From NCBI GenBank assembly GCA_011009095.1, contig VTPC01003933.1:31486-95485 (forward strand): a stretch of DNA of 64,000 nucleotides, written 5' to 3'. The position numbers and the translations under genes are program-made. Of this stretch, positions 1 through 15,012 are shown one piece after another (positions within the stretch are counted from its first letter, which is position 1; each line of letters begins with the position of its first letter). The notes beneath the pieces were generated by a model. It was given only the letters and a program-made list of their open reading frames with translations, had not been told where the DNA came from and did no database searches. The stretch is from Ignelater luminosus (lineage: Eukaryota > Arthropoda > Insecta > Coleoptera > Elateridae).

Positions 1-524
1 CAAAGTTATCTACTGTTAACTTTTGAGGATGATAAAACACGCCAGCATTATTTACTAAAGCATAGATTTCTCCAAATTCAGTATCGATATCATTCGCAAA
101 TTTGATTACATTATCAAATGAATTCAGATCTAGTTGCTTTACAAATACTAAAGTGTTACTGTGCTTCTCTATAATAGCATTCTTTACAATAGTACCCTCC
201 TTTAAATTTCTACAAGCCAACACCAATGTTGCTCCTAAAAAGCAAGTACATATAATGGTTTATGTTTTATATAATATACACGTACTTATTTACCTCTTTC
301 AGCTAATTCAAAAGCTAATGCTTTACCAATGCCAGAATTAGCACCAGTTATAATAATAACTAAACCATCAAGACGTGAAGGACAATGACATACACCACCA
401 GCGAAATACTTTCTGTAAAAAGAAATTATCTGTTTACATGAAAGAGATTAAATGCAAGAAATACTCACTTGATACCATACAACACTGAACCTACAACAAC
501 AGCTCCTGTTAAATACTTCCACAT
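1..524 (-). CDS. Short-chain dehydrogenase/reductase, retinol dehydrogenase 11-14-like (3' part missing)
   Basis: Three exons read leftward: 469-524, 294-412 and 234 to beyond position 1, all with GT-AG junctions that keep frame. The first exon encodes [19 protein letters not shown], a hydrophobic N-terminal segment that looks like a membrane anchor. Exon 2 carries the SDR dinucleotide-binding glycine motif in [19 protein letters not shown]. Exon 3 carries an ACRN segment and the LVNNAGV (NNAG) motif. This order (anchor, TGxxxGIG, ACRN, NNAG) is that of membrane-bound NADP(H)-dependent retinol dehydrogenase 11-14-type SDRs, which reduce retinal or other lipid aldehydes at the ER or mitochondria. 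The YxxxK catalytic motif lies outside the window, so activity cannot be judged. Substrate is inferred from family only. Confidence 0.88.
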
Positions 525-855
525 AGTTTTAAACGTTTTAAAAAGCTTAATAAGAAATAAAAGTCATTAAAAAAATTAATGTTGAGGTTATAATCATGCG
601 GTGAATAAATTTGATTTTATTGGTGCAAAGTACATGCAGATATAAAAGAATTCAAATGTAAACTTACAGAAGAAACTGTGATAAACTTATAAGAAGTATT
701 CTTGATATTCTTAGCTCATTACTTCACATAAAAACGATAAGGATTTCTTTCTAACCTACAAACCAACTAACGGATATTAACCTCAACTCTGCGTCTGGGC
801 ATCTGCCCACAACAACACAAATCAAGTTTGAATTTATTCATAATCATAAATAAAA
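525..855. promoter_or_regulatory. Putative bidirectional promoter between SDR and LSm10
   Basis: The two start codons are 331 bp apart and point away from each other, with no other gene between them, so the interval must hold both 5'UTRs and both core promoters. I see no convincing TATA box for either gene. Shared control is an inference from the layout only. Confidence 0.45.
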
Positions 856-1257
856 ATGTTGGCGTTAAGAAAAGAAAGATTTTTCTTTTTTAACAATCTC
901 GTAAGTGTGGTCAAAGGCCTTGAAGGTCAATATACAACAATAGATTTACGAAATGAAGCATGTCTTACTGGAAAGATTGTAAATGTAGATGGTTATATGA
1001 ATGTAGAACTAGAGGATGTTATTCTGTATGACCCCAGGGGTTCTGAACTTCCTTTCGATAGTTTCTTTGTTAGTTCTAGACTCATTCGTTATGTGCATAT
1101 ACCAAAAGGTCAATCGGCTGCTGGTATTGTAGAAAAACAAATGCAAGATTTGCCCATACCAAGAAAGAAAAAGGAAGAGACTTTCAAAGTTCGCAGAGCT
1201 AAGAAGTACCATGCAGAAACTGTTGCAAGTATAAATAAAGGTAACGATGAAAAGTAA
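856..1257 (+). CDS. LSM10: U7 snRNA-associated Sm-like protein LSm10
   Basis: An intronless 133-aa ORF. Residues ~14-76 form an Sm fold: the Sm1 part (VVKGLEGQYTTIDLRNEACLTGKIVNVDGYMNVELEDV in the sequence; positions 916-1020) has the G...G..VDGYMN pattern, and the Sm2 part ends in SRLIRYVHIP. The DLR after the first beta strands and the RYVHIP ending match vertebrate LSm10 rather than SmD1, which it replaces in the U7 snRNP ring. The known role is metazoan replication-dependent histone pre-mRNA 3'-end cleavage, in the nucleus, together with LSm11. The C-terminal third (from about residue 88) is basic, with an RKKKEE stretch, and probably disordered. Length is close to the ~120-160 aa usual for the family. 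The SDR gene lies head-to-head upstream. Confidence 0.93.
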   Translation: MLALRKERFFFFNNLVSVVKGLEGQYTTIDLRNEACLTGKIVNVDGYMNVELEDVILYDPRGSELPFDSFFVSSRLIRYVHIPKGQSAAGIVEKQMQDLPIPRKKKEETFKVRRAKKYHAETVASINKGNDEK

Positions 1258-1284
1258 GAAAACAAGATAATTAATGTGATGCAT

Positions 1285-1290
1285 AATAAA
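1285..1290 (+). terminator. Candidate polyadenylation signal of LSm10
   Basis: AATAAA lies 28 bp after the LSm10 stop codon. Such a short 3'UTR is plausible for a compact housekeeping gene. No cDNA is available to confirm it. Confidence 0.5.
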
Positions 1291-4200
1291 GAAAAATAAT
1301 AAGCAAATCTGTCAGTAAATAAAAAGGATTAAAGGAAATTGAGAAAAGCTGGGAGGGTACAACTAGAAGAATGGACAATTGATGCAACTTGCAAGATACA
1401 TTAAAAAAAATTTTTAATTTACTTATTTTAGGAATTTATGATAGTTTAATATAATTAGAGTAAGAGAAGTTTTTTCTATTTGTCTTTGTACTGTATAAAA
1501 CATGTAAACGACAGATTAAATTTTATGATTTGTAGCTAATCAAGTAATAAATTTTATAACAATAGAATTTTGTAATCTCTTAAAGTGCCAAAGTCAACTT
1601 ATATTTACATGACTATTCCAGTGTCTAGCTCAAGTTTTCAAAAAAACCCTGATATAAAATGTAATAATAGACTGAGGATTAGAATTTTAAATCTGATTAT
1701 GACATGCATATTCTATAAAATATGGTTTTGGCTCTTCACGTCCAGTAAGCTGACTGTTCATTTCTCAACACCAAAATAATTTTATATTAAAGATCTTGAA
1801 TAATCCATTCTTCTAATTTAAAAGTTATCTCACTCAATTGAATCAACAGAGTTCAGATTTACAGTGCAAATCAAATTCTGACTTTTCCATTATTACATGT
1901 ATTTATTCTAGCTTATTATTAGTCAAAATTTGAAATTTTGCACTGATTTATAAATTAATAAAATACATTGTCAACACAAAAATAAATTACATCCGTTATT
2001 CTATTACACAGTAAAGATTGTTTTGACCAGTAACCGTAACTATTTTTGATCTCGGACAGTTCTTGCGGAGAAAATATTTGCATTTTATAAGACTTTTATT
2101 AATTAAAACTTAGACAACCCACTTCACACATTTTTATTTTTCTGATTCTTTTGGCAAAGGGCATAACAATGTACTTTACAGCAGCAATACAAGCTTACCT
2201 CTTTAAAACCTACACAATACAGCAGTCGGTTGGAAATTTATTGCACTCTTTGATCCTTATTGCTATACCTGCTAGGGTTACAAGTAATATCAGTATGAAT
2301 TTTGAAGTAATTGTATATTGCGTGCATATTCAGCAGTTTATGGTCGTTTTACTTTAGAAACACATATTTTCACAAATACTCTATTTTTCTACCCAAGCTT
2401 TTGATAGAAAAAGAACATTATTAACATAACAAAGATCACAAAAAGAATCTCTTTTCACTGCATTACAAAATTAGTAAAAGGAATAAACCATCCTAAAACG
2501 TTTTACTTAAGATTTAATTTGCGATGTCTTAATAATAAATAATTAATTTGTTAAAAGGTTTAATTTACTACTAAAATTATTAGTTTATTCTTTTTCTGTC
2601 TTTTCACAACATACAATTACAACATCCATTATTTATTTAAATGAAATATGTCTTTGTTTATTTTGATAAATGAAAGAAAATAAACACAAGAAAGCAGAAA
2701 CATTATTTTCAGATACATATGTCTCATGAAGATTTGTTAGGCAATTGAAGTTTGCATTGTTTCATACAAAAACATGGGCACATTACCAATAGTTAGATGA
2801 TATCCCAATAAGAAACATGTTTTTTCTTCAATCCAACTAATTGTATAATTTGTACGAGATATTTGTAAAACCTGTTTGGAATGTAAAGAAACGCATAGGA
2901 GTGAAAGTGGAAAAATAAATGGTGGACTCAGATGGATAGTTTATCAGTTATCACTTCTTCGTAATCTAACATATCTATTTGGTCTAAGTGGTTTTAGTTT
3001 TCCGACATCTCTTCAAATAAAGGAAAGAAAAAATAGTAATGAAAATCGAGAAATCTACTTTTTTTTAAATATCTTTGGTACTATCCAAGATATCTAGATT
3101 TTGCAAATGCCAACAAAAAGGTCCTATAAATAGCCAACTTTCATCCCATTTAACCGATGCTGTATCGCTTACTGTTTCCAAGATCCCCATGCTGTGCATC
3201 CTTATCTTGGACACACTGTATATAACTGCTGAGGCAAAAGGGTGCTGTTTACTTTCAATAACTTATTTAGAAATTTTCAAGCAGAAAGGTATTTAGTAAA
3301 CAGCTTAATCTAACAGAATACAGAAATGTTCATTTAGGTGATGACAAAAGCAAAGTCTTTAAAAGAAGTTGTATATTTTTGTGACATTCCTGTACCCTTC
3401 AGTTCAGAAGTACTCAATAGTAAAGTTCAGTTGTTTTTATTACTTATATGTATACTACTTAATGCTATTTTATTTTTCAGAATAAATATCTAGGTGTTTA
3501 TTTATAAAATTAAACTAAAAAGTCATATTATTGTTGCAAAATAAATAATTTCTTATTGTTATTTATCATTATAATGGTTCAGTCTCGACAATAATACTAT
3601 TTAGGTACCTGAAATTTTACTGGCCGTATGTCGTACCTGTTGTAAAAGTGGGCTGAAAGATAAGACATCTCTTTCTTTAACAATAGTAAACTTCTATATG
3701 GAATGTGTATTTTCTAATTGTACAATTTCCTATGTTAATTACTCATTTTACATATAAACAAATAATAACCAAATTCCTTTTATTTATTCAAGCATTAATA
3801 CTCTTCGGTATAACATAACATTTTGTTAAATTTTCTGTTACTGAAGTTAGATCAGTTAGATGCAGCACTAATTAATAAAGGATTTGTTTTATAATTAGGA
3901 CTGATAATTAGCCTAAATCAATGTTATGCTTTAGACTTTTTTCTTATACCAACCACATATTTGGTTTTAGTAATCTAATGTAAGCGATTTTTATGCTATG
4001 CTTGATGAAAGTTTGCAAAACGCTGAGATTTTAATGCAAATTAAATGAACACTATAACAAGTAGATTTTTTTAATCTTTTTCTCACATACACATGATTCT
4101 ACATGAGACACTAAATAGTATTCAATTAAAATATTTTTTTTTTATAAGGTACCCCCTTAAATGTATACTATTCTAACTATCCAGAGTTCAACAGATGTTA

Positions 4201-4860
4201 GCCATAATTTAAAATTTACTTTACTTACCCTCGAAATGTTCTTCTATAAGATGCATTCAAATTCACACGCTACTTTTTCATTGAATGTACAGATTCCTAG
4301 AATAGGAATAGAATACCTTGCCATTGAAGGCACCACCTAACAGTCAGTTTTTATATACGACTTTGCTTGCAACAATTTCATTCTACCCTTAAAATTAATT
4401 GAAATTATGTAATTATCTGAAACTTCTCAGTTGTTAGTAAGCTATTACTCTTAGTTTTTTTTTTATTTTATTTTCAATTCATTGATAAATTGAGCATAAA
4501 GTTAGCTAACATTGGACAACCATATCTAACTTTCAATAATTATGAAATTTACACTAGGATAACATAGAAGTTTTTCTAATTATCTCAAAATAAGTTTAAT
4601 ATTTACATTGTTGCAATAAGCTAAATTCCACGTTTCAATGTTTTTCAGTTAGGATCAGATTAGCCTTGTAAATACTTAAAAAAAACTTTTTGCATCATTT
4701 TTGAAGTTTAGATGACAGACACTTAACCTCATTTGATTTGGAAACTTTTCACTAACCTCAAATCACACATTGTATAATTCTCCAGTATTTAAAACTTTGA
4801 AATTTATTTTTTCACGTTTAAATTAAACCAATTAAAAGACAGAAATGCTTGAACAAATTT
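1291..4860. other. AT-rich intergenic region, no gene recognised
   Basis: About 3.6 kb between LSm10 and the 3' end of polyubiquitin. Short open frames occur (for example 2151-2357 and 2876-3097), but none shows a known domain, a codon-like composition or good splice partners. I see no paired terminal repeats. Confidence 0.5.
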
Positions 4861-4864
4861 ACTA

Positions 4865-4870
4865 TTTATT
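4865..4870 (-). terminator. Candidate polyadenylation signal of polyubiquitin
   Basis: AATAAA on the minus strand, about 120 bp beyond the polyubiquitin stop codon, in the expected place for 3'-end processing. Confidence 0.55.
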
Positions 4871-4990
4871 GATTCATTACAGATTCTAAATTGCTTAAAA
4901 AATCAGTACAAAGCTACACAGCTTCAGTGTAAAGAAGAAGTACAAATTCTATTAGAATAAAGTATAATTAAAAATGCGCAATCACAAAAA

Positions 4991-7866
<2,876 letters not shown>

Positions 7867-8007
7867 CTTAACAATTCTTCAATAATGCACAAATATCACA
7901 AACACAATTACGACGCTTTAAATTAAAATATATCGCTTTAATAATACTTTTACAGCTGTACTCTCTTTCAACAAGTCAAACAATGGCGTTAAAACGGACG
8001 ACAGGTG

Positions 8008-8017
8008 TATTTATATG
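8008..8017 (-). promoter_or_regulatory. TATA box of polyubiquitin
   Basis: CATATAAATA on the minus strand, roughly 140 bp upstream of the 5'UTR intron donor, leaving room for a noncoding first exon of about 110 bp. It sits between the gene and the heat-shock element. Confidence 0.65.
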
Positions 8018-8071
8018 CTTTGCTTTCCCCCTCTACTAAAAATGGCAAATACTCTCGAACCCAGTGACTTT

Positions 8072-8084
8072 TTCTAGAATTTTC
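8072..8084 (-). promoter_or_regulatory. Heat-shock element (three alternating HSF half-sites)
   Basis: TTCTAGAATTTTC contains three perfect contiguous inverted half-sites: TTC, 2 nt, GAA, 2 nt, TTC. This is a full trimeric HSF1 site. It is about 55 bp upstream of the TATA box, where HSF sites of inducible genes sit. It implies heat or proteotoxic induction of the polyubiquitin gene. Confidence 0.7.
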
Positions 8085-8089
8085 TGCAA

Positions 8090-10880
8090 TTTAATATGAT
8101 AAGCAATTGGATTTTAATAGATATCTCGACATAGTTATTGATCTAAATGATTATTATGTAGAATTTACTTATTAATTCTAAGTTCTATTTAATAATTTGT
8201 TAAAATAATCAAGCTAATTAGAAAAAGCGGGAAATCAACCTCTTTGAATTTTGACAGCTCGAAAACGTTGAAAGCGTCATCATCAGCAGCAGTATACGTG
8301 CAATTTTGTTATTGATTTTTAGGTTTTAGTATTTTCCAATTACTGTACGTTGTATATGACCATGAGTAATTTTTAGGTATTATTGGAATTGAAGTTAATA
8401 TTAAATTATTGGTTGTTTCTAAACTGCCCAAATTATTGCATGATACATTCATTTTCTTTGTTATAATTATTACAGAAAATATTTTAAGAATTCCATAGTC
8501 AATTATTCTCAAATCGTTTCTAAACATATTTCACATAAATTATAAAAATGAAAATGGGAAATAACTTTGCTAATTACTATTTTAAATTATAATTAACTTC
8601 CTTTGTTGCAACATGAAATGCAATAATTAGTCTGTTTTCGTCATATGTATATCATCAACTTTACTGATATGAACATGAATGTGATTTATAAGAATTCTAG
8701 AATTAATATTTTGTTCAGAAATCTAAAAAGCATCGTAATGTTATATCAGTTCTATTGTGTCTAGCAAATCATTATCTCTTATAAAGAGGTTCAATGTCCA
8801 TCAAACAGATTTCTGATCTCTAGGGACCGGATTTGTATGTATGTAAACTTACTCGGTTTTTTTTCTAAAATGTAGATAAAAAATGCGCACAATCTTATAT
8901 GTATTAATTTTTTGGATAGTAATGCAAAGAAATGTCTAGTGAAATTCGATGTATTCAAAATTCAAATAATATTACACTGCTCCAAAATTTAGTACGCCAG
9001 AGTTCTGCATTATGTTCAGATTCAAATTCCAGATAGTTCGTTTACTCCAGCTTTACCAGTACCAGCCTCCTGACTTTCTTTTTTAAACAAATCAGGCTGT
9101 AGGCAAAAGTTTGTATCAGAGAAATCGTTTTAACTTGAATTTTGAATTTAACCAAAGACCAATACATATGTAATAACAATCGAAATATTCTCTGTACAAA
9201 TTTGCAGTCAAAAACCTGAAAAAGGTCAGTAGTTCCTATGATTGATGGTTATAGCAAACTTGTTACCTATCTTGCATGCTTTATATCAGATATAATAAAG
9301 TCCGTATATAATATTAGTTAAAATAGTTGGGACATGTGGAACCAGAAATCAAAACCACTTGATTTTAAGAGCATTTGTTTTGAATTTTTTAATTTTAGCA
9401 TGACATAAACAAATTATGAAACGTCAAATTTAAGGTTATATTTATCAAGAAAATTGCAATAATAATCAAGAAAACACGTTAAAACTGAGAAATAAACTTT
9501 GAATATAAAGAAGAAAAGAAATACTAATAAATTATTAAATAGTTATGTTAAGAAAACAGCTTTTGCATAGGCATTTTATCTACCTGGGCAAATAGCTTCA
9601 TCTTTTCATTTTATTGCTAAGTAACTGGGTAAATATTATTGAAACAGACAGATAGTATCTGACTAATAAATTATTTTTAGACACACGTAAGCAAATGAAT
9701 GTTTTATAAAATAGAAATAATGCATTTCAGATTAATACCCCGGGTAACGTAGAATGTAAAAGCATTACTTTATCTATTTTATATTATGATACATCACTAA
9801 ACCGAGTATAAAAATGAAAAAGAACAAAATTTTAAGTATTAAATTTAAGGTCAAGAATTTAGATTTTAAGGAAGCATAAAAACATCAATATATTAAAAGC
9901 TAGGTTAGAACCTCGAATACCATGTGTAATGTGCAATATTAATGTTTTACTACTTGTATTGTTTTAGGTTATCAAGTAGAAGATATACATATTTGTATAA
10001 TAGCTAATAACAGTATAAAATACTAAATATTTCTGATATTGCTGTGAAACTGTTGAATATACACATAACCTCAATGATAAGCTGGATGCTGCTTGTCTAA
10101 CAACGATTCTCTCCGATGTTATTTGCCCAGGAAAGCAGTGTTTAAATAGATTGTTATTATTTTCCCAAACAGTTAATATTTTTCCAGAAAGAAGCTATTT
10201 TCCTACAAAATTATTTAATATACTAATGACATATATACCAATATTAGATACAAATAAATGTTTTAGTTTTGTTTATGTCTCATTGTGGCCATTGTGGCAC
10301 TTTTATTTGCATGCTGGTGTTTTTAAAGTTTTCTTATATTCTGCTTAATTCTTGTTCTATCAATTCTGTAACTGTATAAGTAATGAATCGATTGAGTTTT
10401 GACTTTATATTGCGGCATCTCGTATATTCGGTTCTTGGAATTTTTGGGCCTTGATTGACAAAGAATTTTGTTATTCTTCAAAGCTTTTATTTATTTCTCT
10501 CATTTATTTGAATTTTGATTTTTATTTTTGCTTGAGAAAATATTGCGATTTTCGTTCTGTTCGGTAGTATACTGAAAAGTTTAAATAATGTAGGAATCGT
10601 GTCTTATTTCAATATCTTTCCTTTTTTCTAATCCACTGATCTTTAGTAAAATGTTTATTGCAATATACCTAATTTACTACCTATGTCATACTTTTTAATT
10701 TTGCCAAATTTTGCTATTATTTAGCTCAATGTTTCTTCATTTTTCATTTAGATAAGTCAAAACGACAAGTAATTTAAAATTGAAATTAAAAACAAACACA
10801 AGTATTTCATGACATCTGGTTCCAGCCAATCACAATTGATCACCGACATGTCCTAAAACATCTAGCAACATTATATATAG
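8090..10880. other. AT-rich intergenic region, no gene recognised
   Basis: Between the polyubiquitin promoter and the foldback element near 10.9 kb. Only short, domain-free frames occur. I see no obvious repeat pair inside this stretch. Confidence 0.45.
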
Positions 10881-11500
10881 GAACTCTAAGATACAAAGCC
10901 AGTTGATTGTGATACCAAGTACCGACACCAAACAAAAGACGATCGTAAATTGAGCTCAATAACGATTTTCTTTCCATTAGAGGCTCTGTTGTTCTAGATT
11001 AAATTTGACAAGTTTAAACGTTAGTTTATAAATGTAAGGTTATTGAAACTTAAATTTTAGAAAAATGTAATAAATAATGCGTTTTTGGAAACTTAACTTA
11101 TATTTTTGATCTGATCATACAAATTACATGACAGAGTTATCTGGATTAATCCGATTTATTCAGAAACGGTTGCGCAACAACTACGAAATCTGTTTTACAG
11201 CAATTTATAAAAACATAATTGTGAAAGTAATACAAAATATGCACTTGCTCATACAAACTTTGCAAAGAATAGAGAATACGCAAGAACACGGCATTAATAA
11301 TTACTTTTTTCTAACATTTAAATTTTAATAACCTCAAACTTATAAACTGACGTTTAAACTTGTCAAATTTAATCTAGAACAACAGCGCCTCTAACGGACA
11401 GAAAATCGTTATTGAGCTCAATTTGCGATCGCGTTTGTTTGGGGTCGGTACTTGGTATCACAATCAACTGGCTTTGCTAAGATATCTTCAATGAACTCCA
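10880..11500. repeat. Foldback element with ~165-bp imperfect inverted arms
   Basis: The left arm (about 10889-11052) and the right arm (about 11322-11490) are reverse complements. Both contain, in matching order, the blocks TTGAGCTCAATAACGATTTT, CTAGATTAAATTTGACAAG and AGCCAGTTGATTGTGATACC or their complements. A loop of about 270 bp separates them and has no coding potential. It is a non-autonomous foldback or MITE-type insertion. The superfamily is not clear because I see no target duplication. Confidence 0.8.
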
Positions 11501-11775
11501 AAGGAGTCGTTATACTGAATTTGCAAAGTCTGTCTGTCTGTCTGTAAGGCTGTGTGTCTGTAAGTATGTCCGCATTTTTTGTCAAATTATGAAATTTCGA
11601 CTTCAGATTTGGATTCTACATCAAAAACTAAAGACACGTGGCATCTTCGTTTTTTGATAACTCTTCGGGGACATGGTCAAAATGGCTGCCGAAGTAACAA
11701 AAAGTAACAAAACGGAGTTCGTTGTGGTTATGCTTTGCATTCCCAGATGTTTTGTATTGCCATCTAAATATTTTA
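11490..11775 (+). repeat. Dispersed repeat, copy A (second copy near 41.2 kb)
   Basis: Begins with a small palindrome (ACTCC AAA GGAGT), then a CTGT microsatellite, then several blocks shared with 41215-41485: GACTTCAGATTTGGATTCTA, GAACATGGTCAAAA-like, and GAGTTCGTTGTGGTTA-like. Order and spacing are the same in both copies. It abuts the right arm of the foldback element and may be its terminal part. No coding content. Confidence 0.75.
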
Positions 11776-13226
11776 AAATAAAAAGTTGATCTCAGAGCAG
11801 TGTTAATTTCTTCACTCTTTAAAATAACAGAATTCGTATAATGATCATCATGTGACGTCAGTTAATACGTTTAAGATGAACTACGCAAAAAACAGCTCAA
11901 GCTTGGAAAGTATAGTGGAATTAAGACCAAGAAATCGTCAGGCTTTCAAGGATCTTTTTCCAGAGAGTTTACAAAAATCCTGTACCTCAAAAGCAAACTA
12001 AACGTTAAGTCCCATTTAAAATTGAGGATTATTAGCATCATAGGAATTATAATAACGTACTTTACCCCCTGAAACATCTATTCAGTGAGATTTGTTTAAA
12101 AATAACCAAGAAACCCAATTTGTTGCGTCACCTAGCAGTACATAGTTAAATGGTGTTACCTGAACGTTGTTTAGTTCTTCTACAAAATTGTAATTTGGGG
12201 ACTTAAAACATAGCTTGCCTCCGAAGTACGAAATTAATTTTCTCCTAAACAAAGAGACTTGTTTACTTAGAAACATCTAGAACCTAATAGAATATGCTGA
12301 TTCTTTTAAGTTCTGTCATACCTTAACGTCATCAAATATTTATAATACATTCCTCTCTTGCCTATGTCTCCTACTCCCTTCTATGTTCCTATAGTTACCT
12401 CCGACTTAAAAGTTTTATAGTTAACTGCAATGATAAAGCTTTCTGAAAGCGAAAATTGATCAAACCATCAGAGATGCTATAAGGGTTGTTCTTATAAAAT
12501 GGTAACGTACCTCTAAACGCAACTCCAAACGCTCCTTTGATAAGTACGTAATTCTGTCCCCAACCAGCGTTATTGTAAATTTAAAAACACACATGAGGGA
12601 TCTCCCTCGGACACTCCAAACTATGACATAGGAGATCTCCCTATAGCTCCAATCAGCTGTAGGTGGTCCTCTCCGGACTAAAAAATTTCGAGAGAGACGC
12701 GATGTAACGTTACAGAAAAAAGAATGCTCAAGGGTTACACGTAATCTAAGGGTGGCCCCTTAGGCTCTTACACAGCAAAAGTACTTCTAGGCAGTATATA
12801 CTTTGCAAGTTTCATTCGATTTGCTTTTGAAACGCTTTTGTTTTCAGACTTTACTAAACAGAAAATTTCCGAGAAAAGAAATAAAGGGTTGTGTGATTCG
12901 TTTTCTTCGGAAAGTAAATTTCGAGAAGGCACTGCAAAAGAAAAAATTGAAGAACCATTGATCTAAAATATAATGTATAGCAGCCTTTCTCAAACTTTTC
13001 CAACTCATACAACAACTTCCCGTTATTTTGAAAATTTGAACACATTGTTTACAAACCCTGAAGTTAGATCAATTAGCTGGAGATGTTAATTCTCTGTTTA
13101 GATTCTCTCTTTCGGTAATTTTTCAATACAAAATAAAAAGATAGGCAATCTTCAAACTTACATGAACTATGATTGCAAATAAGCTCAGAAAAATAAGAAT
13201 GAATGTAAAGACCTATGTATAGTATA
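11776..13226. other. Intergenic region, no gene recognised
   Basis: No frame with a recognisable domain. Short local palindromes around 12600-12650 (GGGATCTCCC-like and GGAGATCTCC) are seen, but no larger structure is evident. Confidence 0.4.
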
Positions 13227-13485
13227 CAGCGCGACCAACCTCAGAAAAGCCCCGGAAAATATGGGAACTAATTTCAATAACAAACAACGTCGACCAATCA
13301 GAAGCGTAATTTTATTCGAGTACATTAACTGACAAAAAGTTATCTTACATCTATTACATGTTATTGGCGGTGTTTAGTTTTATTTAAATTTCCTGCCGGA
13401 AGATTTTTGGACGCGAGTGAACTTGGTCAACATGTAGCTCCCCCGTACACGCCGACTCAGGGCTTTTCTGAGGTTGGTCGAGCTG
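13227..13485. mobile_element. MITE with 27-bp terminal inverted repeats and TA target duplication
   Basis: The left end CAGCGCGACCAACCTCAGAA continues to AAAGCCC. The right end read in reverse begins CAGCTCGACCAACCTCAGAA and continues the same way, with one mismatch in 26. Both ends are flanked by TA, the signature of Tc1/mariner-type insertion. The 259-bp body has no ORF, so it is a non-autonomous element. Confidence 0.85.
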
Positions 13486-15012
13486 TACATGCAAAGAAAC
13501 GCATAACCTCAAAAACTATTTGCTGTTTTTCAGTTTTTAATTTCACCAAAAATGGACTTATTAACAACCAACAAAATTTGTAAAGTACTGGCAGACTTTT
13601 TAACTAAATTCTTCAGAAACTTATAACTGATTATAATAAAACATTATTTTAATGCATGAAAATCCGTACTTTAACGATATGCAAAAATAATTTACGCAGC
13701 TTTTATTATTGGTACTTCAAGGAAATATCAAAATAGAGTTCTTTGTACTTATTTACGTAGCAGAAAAATCTGTGATAAGTCTCAAAACAAGCAGACAACA
13801 ATGGCCTTAGAAAAAAACTAGAATCAGGTTTTTAGATTGATCTTTTTTGAACTACATGAAATTGTGAATTATTTTATAAACTTTGGAAAATTATTTTTAC
13901 CCATTCAAATATTATTTCCTATCCCAAGAAATCTGGTTATTTTGAATTCTGAAGATACTTTATAGTTTATGTTCACCTAATAAAACTTATCAAAATTCAA
14001 TAAAAGTTTTGGAAATTACATTTTTTAATAATGATATAATTCCGGTGATAAATATTAATTTTAGTGAAATTATTCCAAGATGATAATTTCAGAATTATTT
14101 AGATATTAATCATATAACTTCACTTTCATTTGCGTTAAAATACTTTCTTTAGTAAAACTTTAGCATTATTAAACAAAAAAAAATATAATTCTTCTGAAAT
14201 AAAAGAAAATAAAAAAACAACAATCTTTTATACTCATTTATATTGCAAAACTTTTGAGTTATTTACATAAGGCACCATTAGTCTTACAATTACGCTTACA
14301 TTATTAAACCATGAATATCACATTCAACAAAAAAAAAGGCAATACTAGGCATAATATTTCTAAGATCATAAGAGCAAAATTACAATATAAAAATTTTATT
14401 GCAGATGCATCCATTTAGATGACCATTATTTAATTTCTTTTTGTCAAGTCATCCTACAATAACAATTACAAAATGACTCATGAAAAAATCTGCAACAATC
14501 AATTGATTACACTACCCACATTCAAACAAAGCATTTAATATATTCGTTTCAGCACCTTAACAAACCAAAGCAACCAGCCGGTCAATATCTAAAAATATTC
14601 TTTTGTTTGTATTCAAACTACTGTCACATAGTACGGAGTATCAAAAATATAAATTTTCTATTTTATTTATACATATTACAAGTAAATAAACCTTTTATTT
14701 TGAATTTTATGATAATTTCCTATATATTCTTCAAAACAAATATAAATATATAAAATCTAATTAATGGAAAATTCTTTCCTTATCATGACGATAACAGTAC
14801 ATAAAAGATAAACAGAGTCAATATACAACAATTAAAAATTGCTCAGCAGACATTACACATCATAACATAATTTGTAAACATAAAAATAGCTACCACATTA
14901 AATATAATTAATAAAGGATTTAAAAGAGATCTAAATACCCTTCATAAATATTGTTTTTCTCTGTAAATATAAAACTAAATTTGTACAAAATTGCACAAAC
15001 AAAAATGGCAAT
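13486..15012. other. AT-rich intergenic region and likely 3'UTR of the TatD gene
   Basis: No domain-bearing frame. The right end next to 15013 must hold the 3'UTR of the TatD nuclease. Confidence 0.45.

Noticed and set aside
1009..1284. Minus-strand frame overlapping LSm10
   Set aside because: Antisense to an unmistakable Sm-fold gene.
12082..12276. 64-aa minus-strand frame
   Set aside because: No start context, domain or neighbouring splice partner.
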